A stretch of DNA of 64,000 nt, from the NCBI GenBank assembly GCA_040766105.1, contig JAXGRD010000005.1:124001-188000 (forward strand), read 5' to 3'. Under the pieces are notes generated by a model. The model was not told where the DNA came from and made no database searches. It was given only the letters and a program-made list of their open reading frames with translations. The position numbers were made by a program, and so were the translations under genes. The DNA is from JAXGRD01 sp040766105 (GTDB lineage: Bacteria; Bacillota; Clostridia; Peptostreptococcales; Anaerovoracaceae). Every line of letters begins with the position of its first letter. Within the stretch, counting starts at the first letter, position 1. This document shows, piece by piece, positions 1 to 10,005 of this stretch.

Positions 1-1474
1 TTTTTAGCCTTTCGACCGCTCTTTCCAATTCTTCTCGACTCATATGGGTTCGTGCTTTTTCATCCCTGCTTGCTGCGTCGGGAAGCTCTTTCCCTCCTAA
101 GGCGGTGAGAATCCGAATGGTATCGTGGTTCCCCAACATGTTCATCAAGCAATGGACCACTTCCGGAGGATAATTTTCCAACAGGTTTTCTACGGTTTCT
201 CTCAGGTAGGTGGAACTCCCGTTGCGGACAAAGCGGATGATGGCGTCTCGAAGTGGGTAGTTCATCACCGAATCCAGCTGGTCTCCCGTTAAATAATTCT
301 TCCGATGGCTGTAAGCAATTTTGTTGGAGGCATCTTCCCATACCTCACCAATGATGATGGCATCTTCCTTGGCACTTTTGGCGGAAGCCACCAAGGCATC
401 CATAAAGTCATTGGGTAGCTCATCTGCCACATCCAGGCGCCATCCTGCGGCACCCTTGGTTAGCCATGAAGGTACCACGCCCTCCTTGCCGGTGATAAAC
501 TCCTTGTATTCCGCGTTTTCTTTGTTGAGACGGGGAAGGGTATCGATACCCCACCAAGATTCATAGCTTCCGTCTTCCCGGAAATGATACCAATCTCTGT
601 AGGGGGAGTCTTCCGATTGATAGGCTCCCAGGCTGTCATAGTATCCACCCTTGTTGAAATAGATGGAGCGGGATCCTGTATGGCTGAATACGCCGTCGCA
701 GATGATTCGGATGCCCAATTCCTTGGCATTATTGCAGAGGGTTTCGAAATCCTCTTGAGTTCCAAACATGGCATCGATGGTGTGATAATCCCCCGTGTCG
801 TATTTATGGCTGGAATAGGCTTCAAAGATAGGGCTGAGATAGAGGCAATCGATGCCCAGGTCATAGAGATAAGGCAACTTCTCCATGATGCCGGCAAGGT
901 TGCCACCAAAAAAGTCGTTGTTTTGGATGATGCCGTTTTCGTCCGGCGAATAGTGGGGCATTCCTCCCCAATCTTCTCGCAACACCTTGTCGGGCAGAGT
1001 GACATCTTCTCCCACATGATAAAATCGATCCACGAAGATGTGATAAATCACCCCGCCATAGAGCCAAGAGGGCGGCGGATAACTGCGCTCGTAGACCGTC
1101 TGTTGCCAGGCAACCGGCTCCGTTGTGAGGATGGCTCTGTTGTTGTCCGGGTTTTTCCCTATATAGAAAACATCCGATCCGCATTTGCAGATGAAGTAAT
1201 ACCAATAGAGCCCCTTGGTTGGTATTTTGACGGAGCAGGTGTAGTTAAGATGTCCTGAAGTGGTTTGGTCTTCATTGTAAAGCAACATCATGGGGTGAAT
1301 GGTTTTGTCGTTATTCTTGTCGTTGATGATGATGAGTCGAAGGTCCGAATTTGTCGCCTCCGGAGAGAGCAGTATGTTGAATTCCACAGGGGTATCGGCT
1401 TTCACCGGTCCCGCCGGGGACTTAAACTGCTCGTCTCGGGAGTGAAATATTGCGGAGTATTTAGCCTGATCCAT
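1..1474 (-). CDS. GH13 neopullulanase/maltogenic-amylase-type glycosidase (3' end outside window)
   Basis: An alpha-amylase family 13 enzyme that would hydrolyse alpha-1,4 (and possibly alpha-1,6) bonds of glycogen-type glucans in the cytoplasm. At least 491 codons are open without a stop to the window edge. An N-terminal beta-rich domain of about 140 residues precedes the barrel, as in neopullulanases. All four GH13 regions are visible: DGVFSHT, GWRLDVAD with nucleophile D348, GEVWED with acid/base E377, and GNHD with D451. No signal peptide is seen. It starts 27 nt after glgD on the same strand, so it is probably the fourth gene of the glgBCD operon and a glycogen-remodelling enzyme. The ATG at 1474 has GAGG upstream. 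Exact specificity (neopullulanase, maltogenic amylase, cyclomaltodextrinase) cannot be settled from motifs. Confidence 0.85.
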   Translation of the reverse strand, partial: MDQAKYSAIFHSRDEQFKSPAGPVKADTPVEFNILLSPEATNSDLRLIIINDKNNDKTIHPMMLLYNEDQTTSGHLNYTCSVKIPTKGLYWYYFICKCGSDVFYIGKNPDNNRAILTTEPVAWQQTVYERSYPPPSWLYGGVIYHIFVDRFYHVGEDVTLPDKVLREDWGGMPHYSPDENGIIQNNDFFGGNLAGIMEKLPYLYDLGIDCLYLSPIFEAYSSHKYDTGDYHTIDAMFGTQEDFETLCNNAKELGIRIICDGVFSHTGSRSIYFNKGGYYDSLGAYQSEDSPYRDWYHFREDGSYESWWGIDTLPRLNKENAEYKEFITGKEGVVPSWLTKGAAGWRLDVADELPNDFMDALVASAKSAKEDAIIIGEVWEDASNKIAYSHRKNYLTGDQLDSVMNYPLRDAIIRFVRNGSSTYLRETVENLLENYPPEVVHCLMNMLGNHDTIRILTALGGKELPDAASRDEKARTHMSREELERAVERLK

Positions 1475-1501
1475 TGAGTGCCTCGCTTCATAAATAATCG
1501 C

Positions 1502-2623
1502 TTATATCTTCTGTCTGTTGCCGCAGAAGAATGGATGGGTGATGTATCCTGAAAGATGTCGATTGTTGTGGATGGTTACATGTTTATCCAAAACCGCATA
1601 GTTGAGTTTGGCGTTTCTTCCGATTTCCGCCCCTTCCATTATTACGCAGTTTTCAATTACGGCACCTTGCTCCACCTTAGCGCCTCTGAAGATAACGGAG
1701 TTTTCGATGTGTCCGTCGATGACACAACCGGCTGCAATATAGGAGTTTTTGATTACCGCATGTTTACCGAACTTGGTAGGAGCCGAGTCCTGTGTGTTGG
1801 TAAAGATGGGTCGATTCTCTGTACGGAACAGATCCGTTTGAATATCCCGGTTTAGCAGAGCCAAGTTGCTCTCCAAATACTCGGACAAGTTATCGATAAA
1901 CAATACCGGGCCTTCATGCTCGTATGCCATTACTCTTCGCTCATCTACATAGGGGAAGAGAAGGTCGTCGATGCACTTGGGATGTTTATTCGCCTCTGCC
2001 TTCTCGATGAGATCGATGAGGAAGGTACGTTCCGATATCCATGTGTGAAGGAAGTATTGGGTCCCTTCCGGTGGCGTTGCTGCGTGGCAGACTTCCGTTA
2101 CTCGGTGGGTCTCTTCATCCACTCTGATATAGGTGTGGGTTTCGTTGCCCTGGTTGGGATTGACCACCTTTGAGGTAAGAACTGTGACATCCGCATCGCT
2201 ATTCTTGTGGAACTCAAAAGCTTCACTGAGATCGATGTTTTCAATGTGGGTACAATCGGACATGACCACATATTTTTCGTTGGAGTTGATGAGGAAGTAT
2301 TTGTTCTCGATGAGACCTCGAAGTCGATCGTCCCAACCGTTGCTTTCCAAATGTTCTTGGAAAGGGGGAAGAAGAACGAGGCCCCCGGTTTTTCGGTTCA
2401 AATCCCAGTCATCTCCCAGTGCCAGGTGCTGCATAAGGCTGTTGTATCCACGGTTCATAATGACACCGATATGGGTCATCCCAGCGTTTGCCATATTGGA
2501 CAGAGGAAAATCGATGAGCCGATATCTTCCGCCAAAGGGAACTGCTGCCAAGGTTCTAATTTTTGTCAATTCTTTCAGATCGTGATTGGTCTGGTTAGCC
2601 AGTAGTATTCCTAATGCTTTCAT
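1502..2623 (-). CDS. glgD: Glucose-1-phosphate adenylyltransferase-like regulatory subunit GlgD
   Basis: A 373-residue homologue of ADP-glucose pyrophosphorylase. It keeps the nucleotidyltransferase fold (PFGGRYRLIDFPLSN near residues 29-43) and a C-terminal left-handed beta-helix of hexapeptide repeats. The N-terminal phosphate-binding GGxGSRL loop is missing; the sequence there reads LLANQTNHDLKEL. In Firmicutes such GlgD proteins associate with GlgC and modulate its activity rather than carrying the main catalysis. The gene lies 15 nt downstream of glgC with a strong AGGAGG before the ATG at 2623, so the two subunits are co-translated. It ends in TAA just before the amylase gene. Confidence 0.93.
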   Translation of the reverse strand: MKALGILLANQTNHDLKELTKIRTLAAVPFGGRYRLIDFPLSNMANAGMTHIGVIMNRGYNSLMQHLALGDDWDLNRKTGGLVLLPPFQEHLESNGWDDRLRGLIENKYFLINSNEKYVVMSDCTHIENIDLSEAFEFHKNSDADVTVLTSKVVNPNQGNETHTYIRVDEETHRVTEVCHAATPPEGTQYFLHTWISERTFLIDLIEKAEANKHPKCIDDLLFPYVDERRVMAYEHEGPVLFIDNLSEYLESNLALLNRDIQTDLFRTENRPIFTNTQDSAPTKFGKHAVIKNSYIAAGCVIDGHIENSVIFRGAKVEQGAVIENCVIMEGAEIGRNAKLNYAVLDKHVTIHNNRHLSGYITHPFFCGNRQKI

Positions 2624-2638
2624 TTGATTTCCTCCTTT

Positions 2639-3826
2639 CTATATGTTCTCTTCCAACGTTGTTCCTGCAGGAACGGCGGATTTTTGAGATAGCTCCAAGT
2701 CGCAGGCGATGACGGTGAGGGGTTCCCCTTCTTCCCGGCTCCCCCCGATGCAGGCATTTTCGCCAATGACCGTATCGTGGTCCACAATGGTGTAGTCCAC
2801 CTTGGCTCCCGCCTTAACGGTCACGCCGTTCATAATGATGCTGTCCTTTACGGAGGCACCTTCTTCAATTACCACGTCACTGAAGAGGATGGAGCTGTCC
2901 ACCGACCCTTCGATTTTGCCACCTTCTCCCACCAGAGAACGACGAATGTCGGAGGAATTGGATAGGTAGAGGGGTGTTTCAAAGCTATGTCTGTAGTAGA
3001 TCTTCCACCAAGGGTCATATAAGTTGAGGGGTGGAACTTCCTTTACCAAGTCCATGTTGGCATCCCAGAAGGAAGACATGGTTCCCACATCTCGCCAGTA
3101 GCCGGAGTACAGGTAGGAGAAGAGTCTCTTTCCCTCATTGAGCATGCTGGGGATGACGTTCTTTCCAAAGTCCTTGTCGGAGCCGGGGTCATTGTTGTCT
3201 GCCTCTAAATATTCATAGAGAACATCGGCACTGAAGATATAGACACCCATGGATGCGTTGGTGCTCTTGGGATTCGCCGGCTTTTCCTCAAACTCGATGA
3301 TTCTTCCGTCCGCATCTGTATTCATGATGCCGAAACGGGAGGCTTCTTCCTTGGCAACATCGATGACGGCGATGGTACAGTCTGCCTCATTGTCGATGTG
3401 TTCCTGTAGCATGATGGAGTAGTCCATCTTGTAGATGTGGTCTCCGGAGAGAATCAACACATAGCTGGGAGAAAACATCTTGATGAAGTTTAGGTTCTGG
3501 TAAACTGCATTGGCTGTGCCCATGTACCAGTCGCCTCCCTTTGCACCTTGATAGGGGGGAAGAACATGGACGCCTCCCCAGTTTCTGTCCAGCTCCCAAG
3601 GGCTGCCTGTGGCGATGTAGTCATTGAGTTCCAGGGGCTGATACTGGGTCAATACTCCAACCGTGTCGATTTCTGAATTGACGCAGTTGGAAAGTGAAAA
3701 GTCGATGATGCGGTATTTACTTCCAAAGGGTATGGCAGGCTTTGCCACGGAGCTGGTCAGCGGTGCGAGCCTGCTTCCCTGACCTCCGGCCAGGAGCATT
3801 GCGATGCATTTCTTTTTTCGATTCAT
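2639..3826 (-). CDS. glgC: Glucose-1-phosphate adenylyltransferase, catalytic subunit GlgC
   Basis: Makes ADP-glucose from ATP and glucose-1-phosphate, the committed step of bacterial glycogen synthesis. The 395-residue protein has the intact loop GGQGSRL (residues 14-20), the KPAIPFGSKYRIIDF segment, a catalytic-core LSGDHIYKMDY motif and a C-terminal beta-helix with isoleucine-patch repeats. Length is normal for the family. The ATG at 3826 overlaps the TGA of glgB in an ATGA junction, so the two are translationally coupled. It ends in TAG, followed by the ribosome site of glgD. Confidence 0.96.
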   Translation of the reverse strand: MNRKKKCIAMLLAGGQGSRLAPLTSSVAKPAIPFGSKYRIIDFSLSNCVNSEIDTVGVLTQYQPLELNDYIATGSPWELDRNWGGVHVLPPYQGAKGGDWYMGTANAVYQNLNFIKMFSPSYVLILSGDHIYKMDYSIMLQEHIDNEADCTIAVIDVAKEEASRFGIMNTDADGRIIEFEEKPANPKSTNASMGVYIFSADVLYEYLEADNNDPGSDKDFGKNVIPSMLNEGKRLFSYLYSGYWRDVGTMSSFWDANMDLVKEVPPLNLYDPWWKIYYRHSFETPLYLSNSSDIRRSLVGEGGKIEGSVDSSILFSDVVIEEGASVKDSIIMNGVTVKAGAKVDYTIVDHDTVIGENACIGGSREEGEPLTVIACDLELSQKSAVPAGTTLEENI

Positions 3827-5754
3827 TTCCTATCCTCCTCTTTTTTCAATATGATAGCGCTCAAAGGGGGCAGTTTGACTTCGATATAATGAGGGAAGCC
3901 GTCCCACTCTCCTTTGAGAGGAATATACTTTTTCTTCCGTCGGGATCCTGCACCTCCAAAGCGCTTCCAATCGCTGTCTAAGATACAGTTGTATGGGCGC
4001 TCTGATGGAACACCGATTCGATATGGGCCGTAGGCCACACCGGAGAGATTTTCTACAATGAGGATTTCTTGCTCCTTATCCTTAGAGCCGCCTCTTCTCA
4101 AGAAAGAGAGAATATTGTCGTTGACATTGTTGGCATCCACCCATTGGAACCCGTCCCAGGAATCTTCACATTTCCAAAGTGCGGGATGGGAGAGATAGAC
4201 ATGGTTGGCCTCATTGAAAAACTTCTGCAGTTTATGATGCTTTTCATAGCCCAAGAGAAGCCAGTCCAATTCCTTGGCTTCGCTCCATTCGATAAATTGA
4301 CCCAACTCCGTCCCCATGAAAATCAGCTTCTTGCCGGGTTGGGCCAGCATGTGGATGAGGAAGAGTCTGACGCCTGCGAATTTTTCCTCATAGGTTCCCG
4401 GCATCTTATTGAGAAGGGACTTCTTCCCGTGAACCACTTCATCGTGGGATATGGGAAGAATATAGTTCTCCGTAAAGGCATAGACCAAGGGAAAGGTCAG
4501 CTTAGTGTGAAGGCCGGTTCGCATAATGGGGTCGGCGGAAAAATATTCTAACACATCGTTCATCCAACCCATGTTCCACTTGAAATTAAAGCCCAAGCCA
4601 CCCACATCCGGCGGCTTTGTGACCATGGGCCAGGAAGTGGATTCTTCCGCTATCATCAGGACTCCCGGATAGGAGGTAAGAACCTCCTTGTTCAGGGTAG
4701 CGATGAAGTGGGCCGCTTCTAGGTTTTCTCTTCCTCCCTTTTCGTTGGGAACCCATTCGCCGGGTTTTTTATCATAATCCAAATACAGCATGGCTGCTAC
4801 TGCATCCACGCGCAATCCGTCTATATGGTATTTTTCAAAATAAAAAGAAGCGTTGGAAATGAGGAAACTGAGGACCTCCGGTCTGGCAAAGTCAAAGATT
4901 CTCGTTCCCCAAGTTTTATGTTCCATGCGCATAATGTCGGAACTCTCATAGAGGGGATAGCCGTCAAACTCGTACAAGCCGTGGGCATCTTTGGGGAAGT
5001 GGGCAGGAACCCAGTCCAGAATAACGCCGATATTGTTTCGGTGGGCGTAATCCACAAAGTACATAAAGTCCTCGGGAGTGCCGTAGCGTGAGGTGATGCT
5101 GTAGTAGCCGCAGACTTGATAACCCCAGGAACCGTCAAAGGGATGCTCCATGAGGGGCATAATCTCCAAATGGGTATATCCCATTTTTTTCACATAGGGA
5201 ATGAGGATATGGGCGATTTCTCTGTAATTATAGTGACTACCATCCTCCTTCTGTCGCCACGAACCCAAGTGTGCTTCGTAGATGTTCATGGGAGAGGCGT
5301 AGGGGTTTTGTTTTTTTCGATGCGTGAGCCACTTCTTGTCCCCCCAAGGAAAGGAATCGTCCAAGGGATGATATTGAGAAGCCATGTTGGAAACGTAGCC
5401 ATCTCGTGAAGGGGGCTCGCTCATAAAGGCGTAGGGGTCGGCTTTATAAAGAACCTTGCCTTGATCGGTTGTAATGGCATATTTATAGAGAGCATCTTGG
5501 GGAATGTTTTCTACACGGATTTCCCAAATGCTGCTGTCGTCTTCCATTTTGTTCATGGGGGAAGCCTTCAAGTCCCAATCATTGAACTCCCCCACCAAGG
5601 ATACCTTCGTTGCTCTGGGCGCCCAGACACGAAATATCACGAAAGAGGGTCTGGCAGGGTCCGGATGTGCTCCCAAGAACTTATAGGTGTTGTAATTTTT
5701 CCCTTGGTGAAAAAGATATTTTGGGAAAGCTTCGGTCGATTGTTTTTTTGACAT
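3823..5754 (-). CDS. glgB: 1,4-alpha-glucan branching enzyme GlgB
   Basis: Cuts alpha-1,4 chains and re-joins them in alpha-1,6 linkage to branch glycogen. The 643-residue GH13 enzyme carries a CBM48-type N-terminal domain (WAPRATKVSLVGEFNDW), the barrel with DGLRVDA (nucleophile D317) and MIAEES (E370/E371), the ISHDEVVHGK segment, and a C-terminal all-beta domain. A TTG two codons upstream is in frame, but AGAGGA lies 7 nt before the ATG at 5754, which I take as the start. It is the first gene of the minus-strand operon glgB-glgC-glgD-amylase, driven by the promoter at 5780-5808. Confidence 0.96.
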   Translation of the reverse strand: MSKKQSTEAFPKYLFHQGKNYNTYKFLGAHPDPARPSFVIFRVWAPRATKVSLVGEFNDWDLKASPMNKMEDDSSIWEIRVENIPQDALYKYAITTDQGKVLYKADPYAFMSEPPSRDGYVSNMASQYHPLDDSFPWGDKKWLTHRKKQNPYASPMNIYEAHLGSWRQKEDGSHYNYREIAHILIPYVKKMGYTHLEIMPLMEHPFDGSWGYQVCGYYSITSRYGTPEDFMYFVDYAHRNNIGVILDWVPAHFPKDAHGLYEFDGYPLYESSDIMRMEHKTWGTRIFDFARPEVLSFLISNASFYFEKYHIDGLRVDAVAAMLYLDYDKKPGEWVPNEKGGRENLEAAHFIATLNKEVLTSYPGVLMIAEESTSWPMVTKPPDVGGLGFNFKWNMGWMNDVLEYFSADPIMRTGLHTKLTFPLVYAFTENYILPISHDEVVHGKKSLLNKMPGTYEEKFAGVRLFLIHMLAQPGKKLIFMGTELGQFIEWSEAKELDWLLLGYEKHHKLQKFFNEANHVYLSHPALWKCEDSWDGFQWVDANNVNDNILSFLRRGGSKDKEQEILIVENLSGVAYGPYRIGVPSERPYNCILDSDWKRFGGAGSRRKKKYIPLKGEWDGFPHYIEVKLPPLSAIILKKEEDRK

Positions 5755-5779
5755 GATCAAATCCTCTTTTCTTTCCTAT

Positions 5780-5808
5780 ATTATAGTCTTGACCTGAAAT
5801 TTTAGCAA
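5780..5808 (-). promoter_or_regulatory. Sigma-A promoter of the glgBCD-amylase operon
   Basis: On the minus strand TTGCTA (5808-5803) and TATAAT (5785-5780) are separated by exactly 17 nt, placing the transcription start about 20 nt before the glgB ATG. Between this promoter and that of glgA there is a 6-bp inverted repeat, ATGGTA at 5846-5851 and TACCAT at 5866-5871, which could be an operator serving either direction; that is only inference. Confidence 0.75.
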
Positions 5809-5979
5809 GTTAAAGAAGTAGTGAAAATTCTGACAATTATATCAAATGGTATTTTGGGGGACGGTTACCATGGGCTTACCTACACAAAGTTGTATTTTTC
5901 AAGGGTTGAACGGGTTTTTGACACGACGGAACGAATGAGAAGATTACAGAGGGTTAGTGTAAACAGACTATGACAAAAT

Positions 5980-6008
5980 TTGATTCCAACCCTTGTGTAT
6001 GCTATACT
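5980..6008 (+). promoter_or_regulatory. Sigma-A promoter of glgA-glgP
   Basis: TTGATT (5980-5985), 17-nt spacer, TATACT (6003-6008), with TG one base before the -10 (extended -10). The predicted start near 6015 lies downstream of the in-frame ATG at 5970, so translation must begin at the ATG at 6036, which has AAAGGAAG before it. Confidence 0.75.
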
Positions 6009-6035
6009 TTTACCAAATTTGAAAGGAAGTGTGGA

Positions 6036-7469
6036 ATGAAGAAGAAAACTACTATATTAATGGCTGCTTCGGAGGCTGTTCCCTTTGCGGGGACCGGTGG
6101 ACTGGGTGAAGTCGTAGGTTCTCTGCCGAAAAATATCATGGAACATACGGATGATATGGAAGTGCGCGTGGTGCTTCCCCTCTATGGCCAGATTGAAGAA
6201 AAATACAGAAAAAAAATGAAGTTTCTCGGTGCCACCAATGTGACTATGGCGTGGAGAAACTTACACGCAGGGGTTTTCCAGCTGAAGCACAATGGAGTCA
6301 TACACTACTTTATAGATAATGAATACTATTTTAAGAGACCGGGAAGAATTTACGGCTTTTATGACGAATGTGAGCGATTTGCCTTCTTCTCAAAGGCGGT
6401 ACTGGATTGCATGTCCATCATGGACTACGATCCGGATATCATCCATGCCCATGATTGGCAGACGGCCATGGTTCCCGTGTATCAGAGTGCCTTGCCCGGC
6501 TATCCCCATAGAAAAACCGTCTTTACCATTCACAATGTGGAATACCAGGGAAGATACGGGATGGATGTGATGAGCTATGTCTTGGGCTTGGACGAGAGCA
6601 AGAAACACCTGCTGGAATACAACAAGGATATCAACCTAATGAAGGGTGCGGTGGAAACTGCCAACATCGTTAGCACCCCCAGTCCTTCCTATGCCCAGGA
6701 GTTGAAGGACCCCTTCTTTGCCCACGGCCTTGCACCGATTATACGAAGAAACGAGCAGAAGCTTCGTGGAATTCTCAATGGCATCGACACAACAGTGTAC
6801 GATCCTAAGACGGATGATTTGATTTTCGCAAAATATTCCGTGACGGCACCTGCCAGAAAGAAGAGAAACAAGGAGTGCCTCCAAAAGATGGTTGGTCTTC
6901 CCGTAAAAAACGATGTACCCATCTTAGCTGTCATCAGTCGATTGGTAGCACACAAGGGAACGGAACTGATCATGAAGAGCTTGGAGAGGCTCTTGGGAGA
7001 AGAGGACTTCCAGTTGATTGTCTTGGGAACGGGGGATTCCAGATACGAAAACTTCTTTTCCATGATGGCATCCTATCACCCCGACAGAATTGCGGCACTA
7101 ATTACCTTTGACCGAGAGCTGTCACACAAAATATATGCGGGGTCGGATATTCTTCTCATGCCCTCTAAGAGTGAGCCGTGTGGCCTATCTCAGATGATTG
7201 CCTGCCGATACGGCACTGTGCCCATTGTGAGAGAAACGGGAGGCCTGTGCGATTCTATCAGTGATTGCACCTTAGGCAAGGGAGACGGATTCACATTTCT
7301 CCACTACAACGAGCACGACTTCTATGACGCGGTCAAGCGAGCGCTTGCCCTGTATCCCCAAAAGGAAGATTGGATGAAACTGGTAAAGCACAATATGAGA
7401 CTGCGATTCGGTTGGGAGATTTCCGCGAAGAAGTATGCGGAGATGTATCGAGAATTGCGCAATCAATAA
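6036..7469 (+). CDS. glgA: Glycogen synthase GlgA (GT5, ADP-glucose dependent)
   Basis: Extends alpha-1,4-glucan chains from ADP-glucose. The 477-residue GT-B protein has the N-terminal glycine loop GTGGLGEVVGSLPK, the HAHDWQTAMVP and HNVEYQG segments, ILNGIDTTVYDP, and the C-terminal nucleotide-sugar region PSKSEPCGLSQMIACRYG followed by RETGGLCDS. The lysine that opens the KTGGL loop in the E. coli enzyme is glycine here; several clostridial relatives also lack it, so this is probably not inactivating. An upstream in-frame ATG at 5970 lies 5' of the -10 box, so 6036 is the start. glgP follows after 19 nt, forming a synthesis/degradation pair divergent from glgBCD. Confidence 0.95.
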   Translation: MKKKTTILMAASEAVPFAGTGGLGEVVGSLPKNIMEHTDDMEVRVVLPLYGQIEEKYRKKMKFLGATNVTMAWRNLHAGVFQLKHNGVIHYFIDNEYYFKRPGRIYGFYDECERFAFFSKAVLDCMSIMDYDPDIIHAHDWQTAMVPVYQSALPGYPHRKTVFTIHNVEYQGRYGMDVMSYVLGLDESKKHLLEYNKDINLMKGAVETANIVSTPSPSYAQELKDPFFAHGLAPIIRRNEQKLRGILNGIDTTVYDPKTDDLIFAKYSVTAPARKKRNKECLQKMVGLPVKNDVPILAVISRLVAHKGTELIMKSLERLLGEEDFQLIVLGTGDSRYENFFSMMASYHPDRIAALITFDRELSHKIYAGSDILLMPSKSEPCGLSQMIACRYGTVPIVRETGGLCDSISDCTLGKGDGFTFLHYNEHDFYDAVKRALALYPQKEDWMKLVKHNMRLRFGWEISAKKYAEMYRELRNQ

Positions 7470-7488
7470 TTACAAGAGGTAAGGGATC

Positions 7489-9921
7489 ATGAATAAAGAC
7501 AAACTAAGGGATAAGATTTGCGATGTACTGAGCAAAAACTATAAGGCAAACTTTGAGAACGCCACCCATGAAGAAATCTACAAGGCGACGGCCATCGTTC
7601 TCAATGAAGAGTTGGACGAAAAGAGATGGGCGTTTAATAAGATTAAGCTGGATGAAGAGAAAAACGGCAGCCAAAAGAAAAAAATCTATTATATCAGCAT
7701 GGAGTTTCTTCTGGGACAGTCCCTGAAGAACAACTTGTACAATTTAGGGTTGACGGAGACCTTGGCCAAGGTTCTGGCAGACAGGGACATGATACCGGAG
7801 GACCTGTACGCATTGGAGCCGGACGCCGGATTGGGGAACGGCGGCTTGGGAAGATTATCCGCCTGCTACATGGACGCTTTGGCGACCTTGGGTTACGATG
7901 TGACCGGCTACTGTATCAAGTACGAGTACGGCCTCTTTAAGCAGAAGATAATCGACGGATGGCAGGTGGAAATGCCCGACGTATGGCTTCCCGGCGGGAA
8001 CGTATGGCTGACGCCCAGGGAAGATGATGCTTTTGTGGTGAACTTCAACGGCACCTACAGCGACAAGTGGACCAGGGACGGCGGCTTTACCTTTGCCGTG
8101 GAGAATCCGGAGGGAGTCAAGGCGGTTCCCTATGATGTTTGTATCTCCGGGGCTGACTCGGAAGCGGTTGCTGTTCTCAGATTGTGGGATGCACAGGACA
8201 TGGGTATCTTTGATATGACATCCTTTGCCAGCGGCGACTATACCAAGGCAGCCAGAGAAAACACAAAAGCGGAAGCGATTTCGAAGGTCCTCTATCCTGC
8301 GGACAATCACCTGGAAGGGAAGGAACTGCGGTTGAAGCAGCAGTATTTCATGGTTTCCGCATCCTGTCAGAACATCATCAGAAATCATGTGAGAATTCAC
8401 GGAACTTTGGACAATCTTCCCAATAAGGTTGCCATTCATATCAACGACACCCACCCGGCGCTTTGCATCCCCGAACTGATGCGAATCATCATGGACCAAT
8501 ACGGTTACAAGTGGGAGAAGGCATATGAATTGGTTACAAACACCGTTTCCTACACCAATCACACCATTTTAGAGGAAGCGTTGGAACGATGGCCGGAAGA
8601 AATGGTGAAGCGTATGCTACCCAGAGTCCACGCCATCATCGCGGAGATCAACAGACGATTCCAGGAGGATATGTTCAAAAAGTTTCCGGGAGATAAAGGG
8701 AAGGTGGACTATATGTCCATCATCTCCGACAGCTATGTTCGCATGGCCAACCTGAGCGTAATCGGATCTCATAAGGTGAACGGTGTGTCGGCACTTCACT
8801 CGGATATATTGAAAAACAGCCTCTTTCGGGACTTCTACATGGTCACCCCCGAAAAGTTCACCAACGTGACCAACGGCATCGCCTACAGACGCTGGCTGTG
8901 TCAATCCAATCCGGAACTGTCCTCCCTGCTGGATGACTGTATCGGCAAGGACTACAGGAAAAACGCAGAAGGATTGGAAGGCTTCCTTAAGTTCCAAGAT
9001 GATGAAACCGTCCTAAAAGAACTGGGTAGAATCAAATACGACAACAAGGTGAAGTTCTCCGACTTTGTGCACAAGGCGGAGGGCATCATGCCGGACCCGG
9101 ATTCCGTGTTTATCGTCCAGGCAAAACGTCTTCACGAGTACAAGCGGCAGCTTTTGAACGCCCTGCGCATCATCAGCAGATATCTGGAGCTCTTGGAAAA
9201 CCCCAACAAGGAGATGCGACCGGAAACCTATTTCTTTGCGGCTAAGACAGCACCCAACTACTATATTGCAAAGAGCATCATCCAGTTGATTGCCAAAATT
9301 GGTGCTGAAATCGAGAAGAACCCGAAGATTGCCGCGAAGCTACGAGTTATCTTCCTGGAAAACTACAATGTTTCCATGGCAGAAAAGCTCATGCCTGCAA
9401 CGGAAATCAGCGAGCAAATTTCTCTTGCCGGAAAGGAAGCCAGCGGTACGGGAAATATGAAGATGATGATCAACGGAGCCGTCACCATTGGAACCATGGA
9501 CGGCGCCAATGTGGAAATCTTCGAGTCTGTGGGCAAGGACAATATCTTTATTTTCGGTCAGGACACAAAGACGGTGAACAAGAACTTAAGTCGCGGCTAC
9601 AAGCCATCAAAGAGATATGCAGAAAATCCCGCCCTGCGGAAGGCTGTGGATCGTCTTGAGGTGGGCTTTGACGGCCTTTCCTTTGCAGAGCTGCGAAAGT
9701 ATCTACTGGAGGGGACCTATGGTATCCCCGACCCCTACATGTGTCTGGAGGACTTTGCAGATTACTGCAGAGCCCATGATGACATGAGCCAAAGCTATGA
9801 AGATACGCTAGCCTGGAACAAAATGTCCCTGGTGAACATTGCCAAATCCGGCAGGTTCTCCGCAGACAGAAGTATCCTGGATTACGCGAGAGACATCTGG
9901 TTTACGGAGCCTATACTTTAG
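7489..9921 (+). CDS. glgP: Glycogen/maltodextrin phosphorylase GlgP
   Basis: A PLP-dependent GT35 enzyme that releases glucose-1-phosphate from glycogen ends. At 810 residues the length is normal. Visible motifs are GLGNGGLGRLSACYMD for the substrate channel, the VAKRLHEYKRQ-like segment QAKRLHEYKRQLLN, and ASGTGNMKMM, in which K658 should carry pyridoxal phosphate. It is the second gene of the glgA operon, AGAGGT before the ATG. It ends in TAG; the next in-frame stop is about 27 codons on. Confidence 0.97.
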   Translation: MNKDKLRDKICDVLSKNYKANFENATHEEIYKATAIVLNEELDEKRWAFNKIKLDEEKNGSQKKKIYYISMEFLLGQSLKNNLYNLGLTETLAKVLADRDMIPEDLYALEPDAGLGNGGLGRLSACYMDALATLGYDVTGYCIKYEYGLFKQKIIDGWQVEMPDVWLPGGNVWLTPREDDAFVVNFNGTYSDKWTRDGGFTFAVENPEGVKAVPYDVCISGADSEAVAVLRLWDAQDMGIFDMTSFASGDYTKAARENTKAEAISKVLYPADNHLEGKELRLKQQYFMVSASCQNIIRNHVRIHGTLDNLPNKVAIHINDTHPALCIPELMRIIMDQYGYKWEKAYELVTNTVSYTNHTILEEALERWPEEMVKRMLPRVHAIIAEINRRFQEDMFKKFPGDKGKVDYMSIISDSYVRMANLSVIGSHKVNGVSALHSDILKNSLFRDFYMVTPEKFTNVTNGIAYRRWLCQSNPELSSLLDDCIGKDYRKNAEGLEGFLKFQDDETVLKELGRIKYDNKVKFSDFVHKAEGIMPDPDSVFIVQAKRLHEYKRQLLNALRIISRYLELLENPNKEMRPETYFFAAKTAPNYYIAKSIIQLIAKIGAEIEKNPKIAAKLRVIFLENYNVSMAEKLMPATEISEQISLAGKEASGTGNMKMMINGAVTIGTMDGANVEIFESVGKDNIFIFGQDTKTVNKNLSRGYKPSKRYAENPALRKAVDRLEVGFDGLSFAELRKYLLEGTYGIPDPYMCLEDFADYCRAHDDMSQSYEDTLAWNKMSLVNIAKSGRFSADRSILDYARDIWFTEPIL

Positions 9922-10005
9922 GAAAAGAATATTGAATGGTGCGAGTGTATCCATTTGTGGCGATCTTTATCTTTTTCAAACCACAAACGAAAGGAGTGAC
10001 CCCGC

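Noticed and set aside
584..1258. Long plus-strand open frame
   Set aside because: It is antisense to the GH13 gene, whose four catalytic motifs are unmistakable on the minus strand; the GH13 frame lacks a listed stop only because it leaves the window.
5970..6035. Earlier start for GlgA
   Set aside because: It lies upstream of the -10 box and the residues do not match glycogen synthase.
9954..9987. Inverted repeat TTTGTGG/CCACAAA before the P-type ATPase gene
   Set aside because: Seven-bp arms with a 20-nt loop and no T run; too weak to call a terminator or operator.
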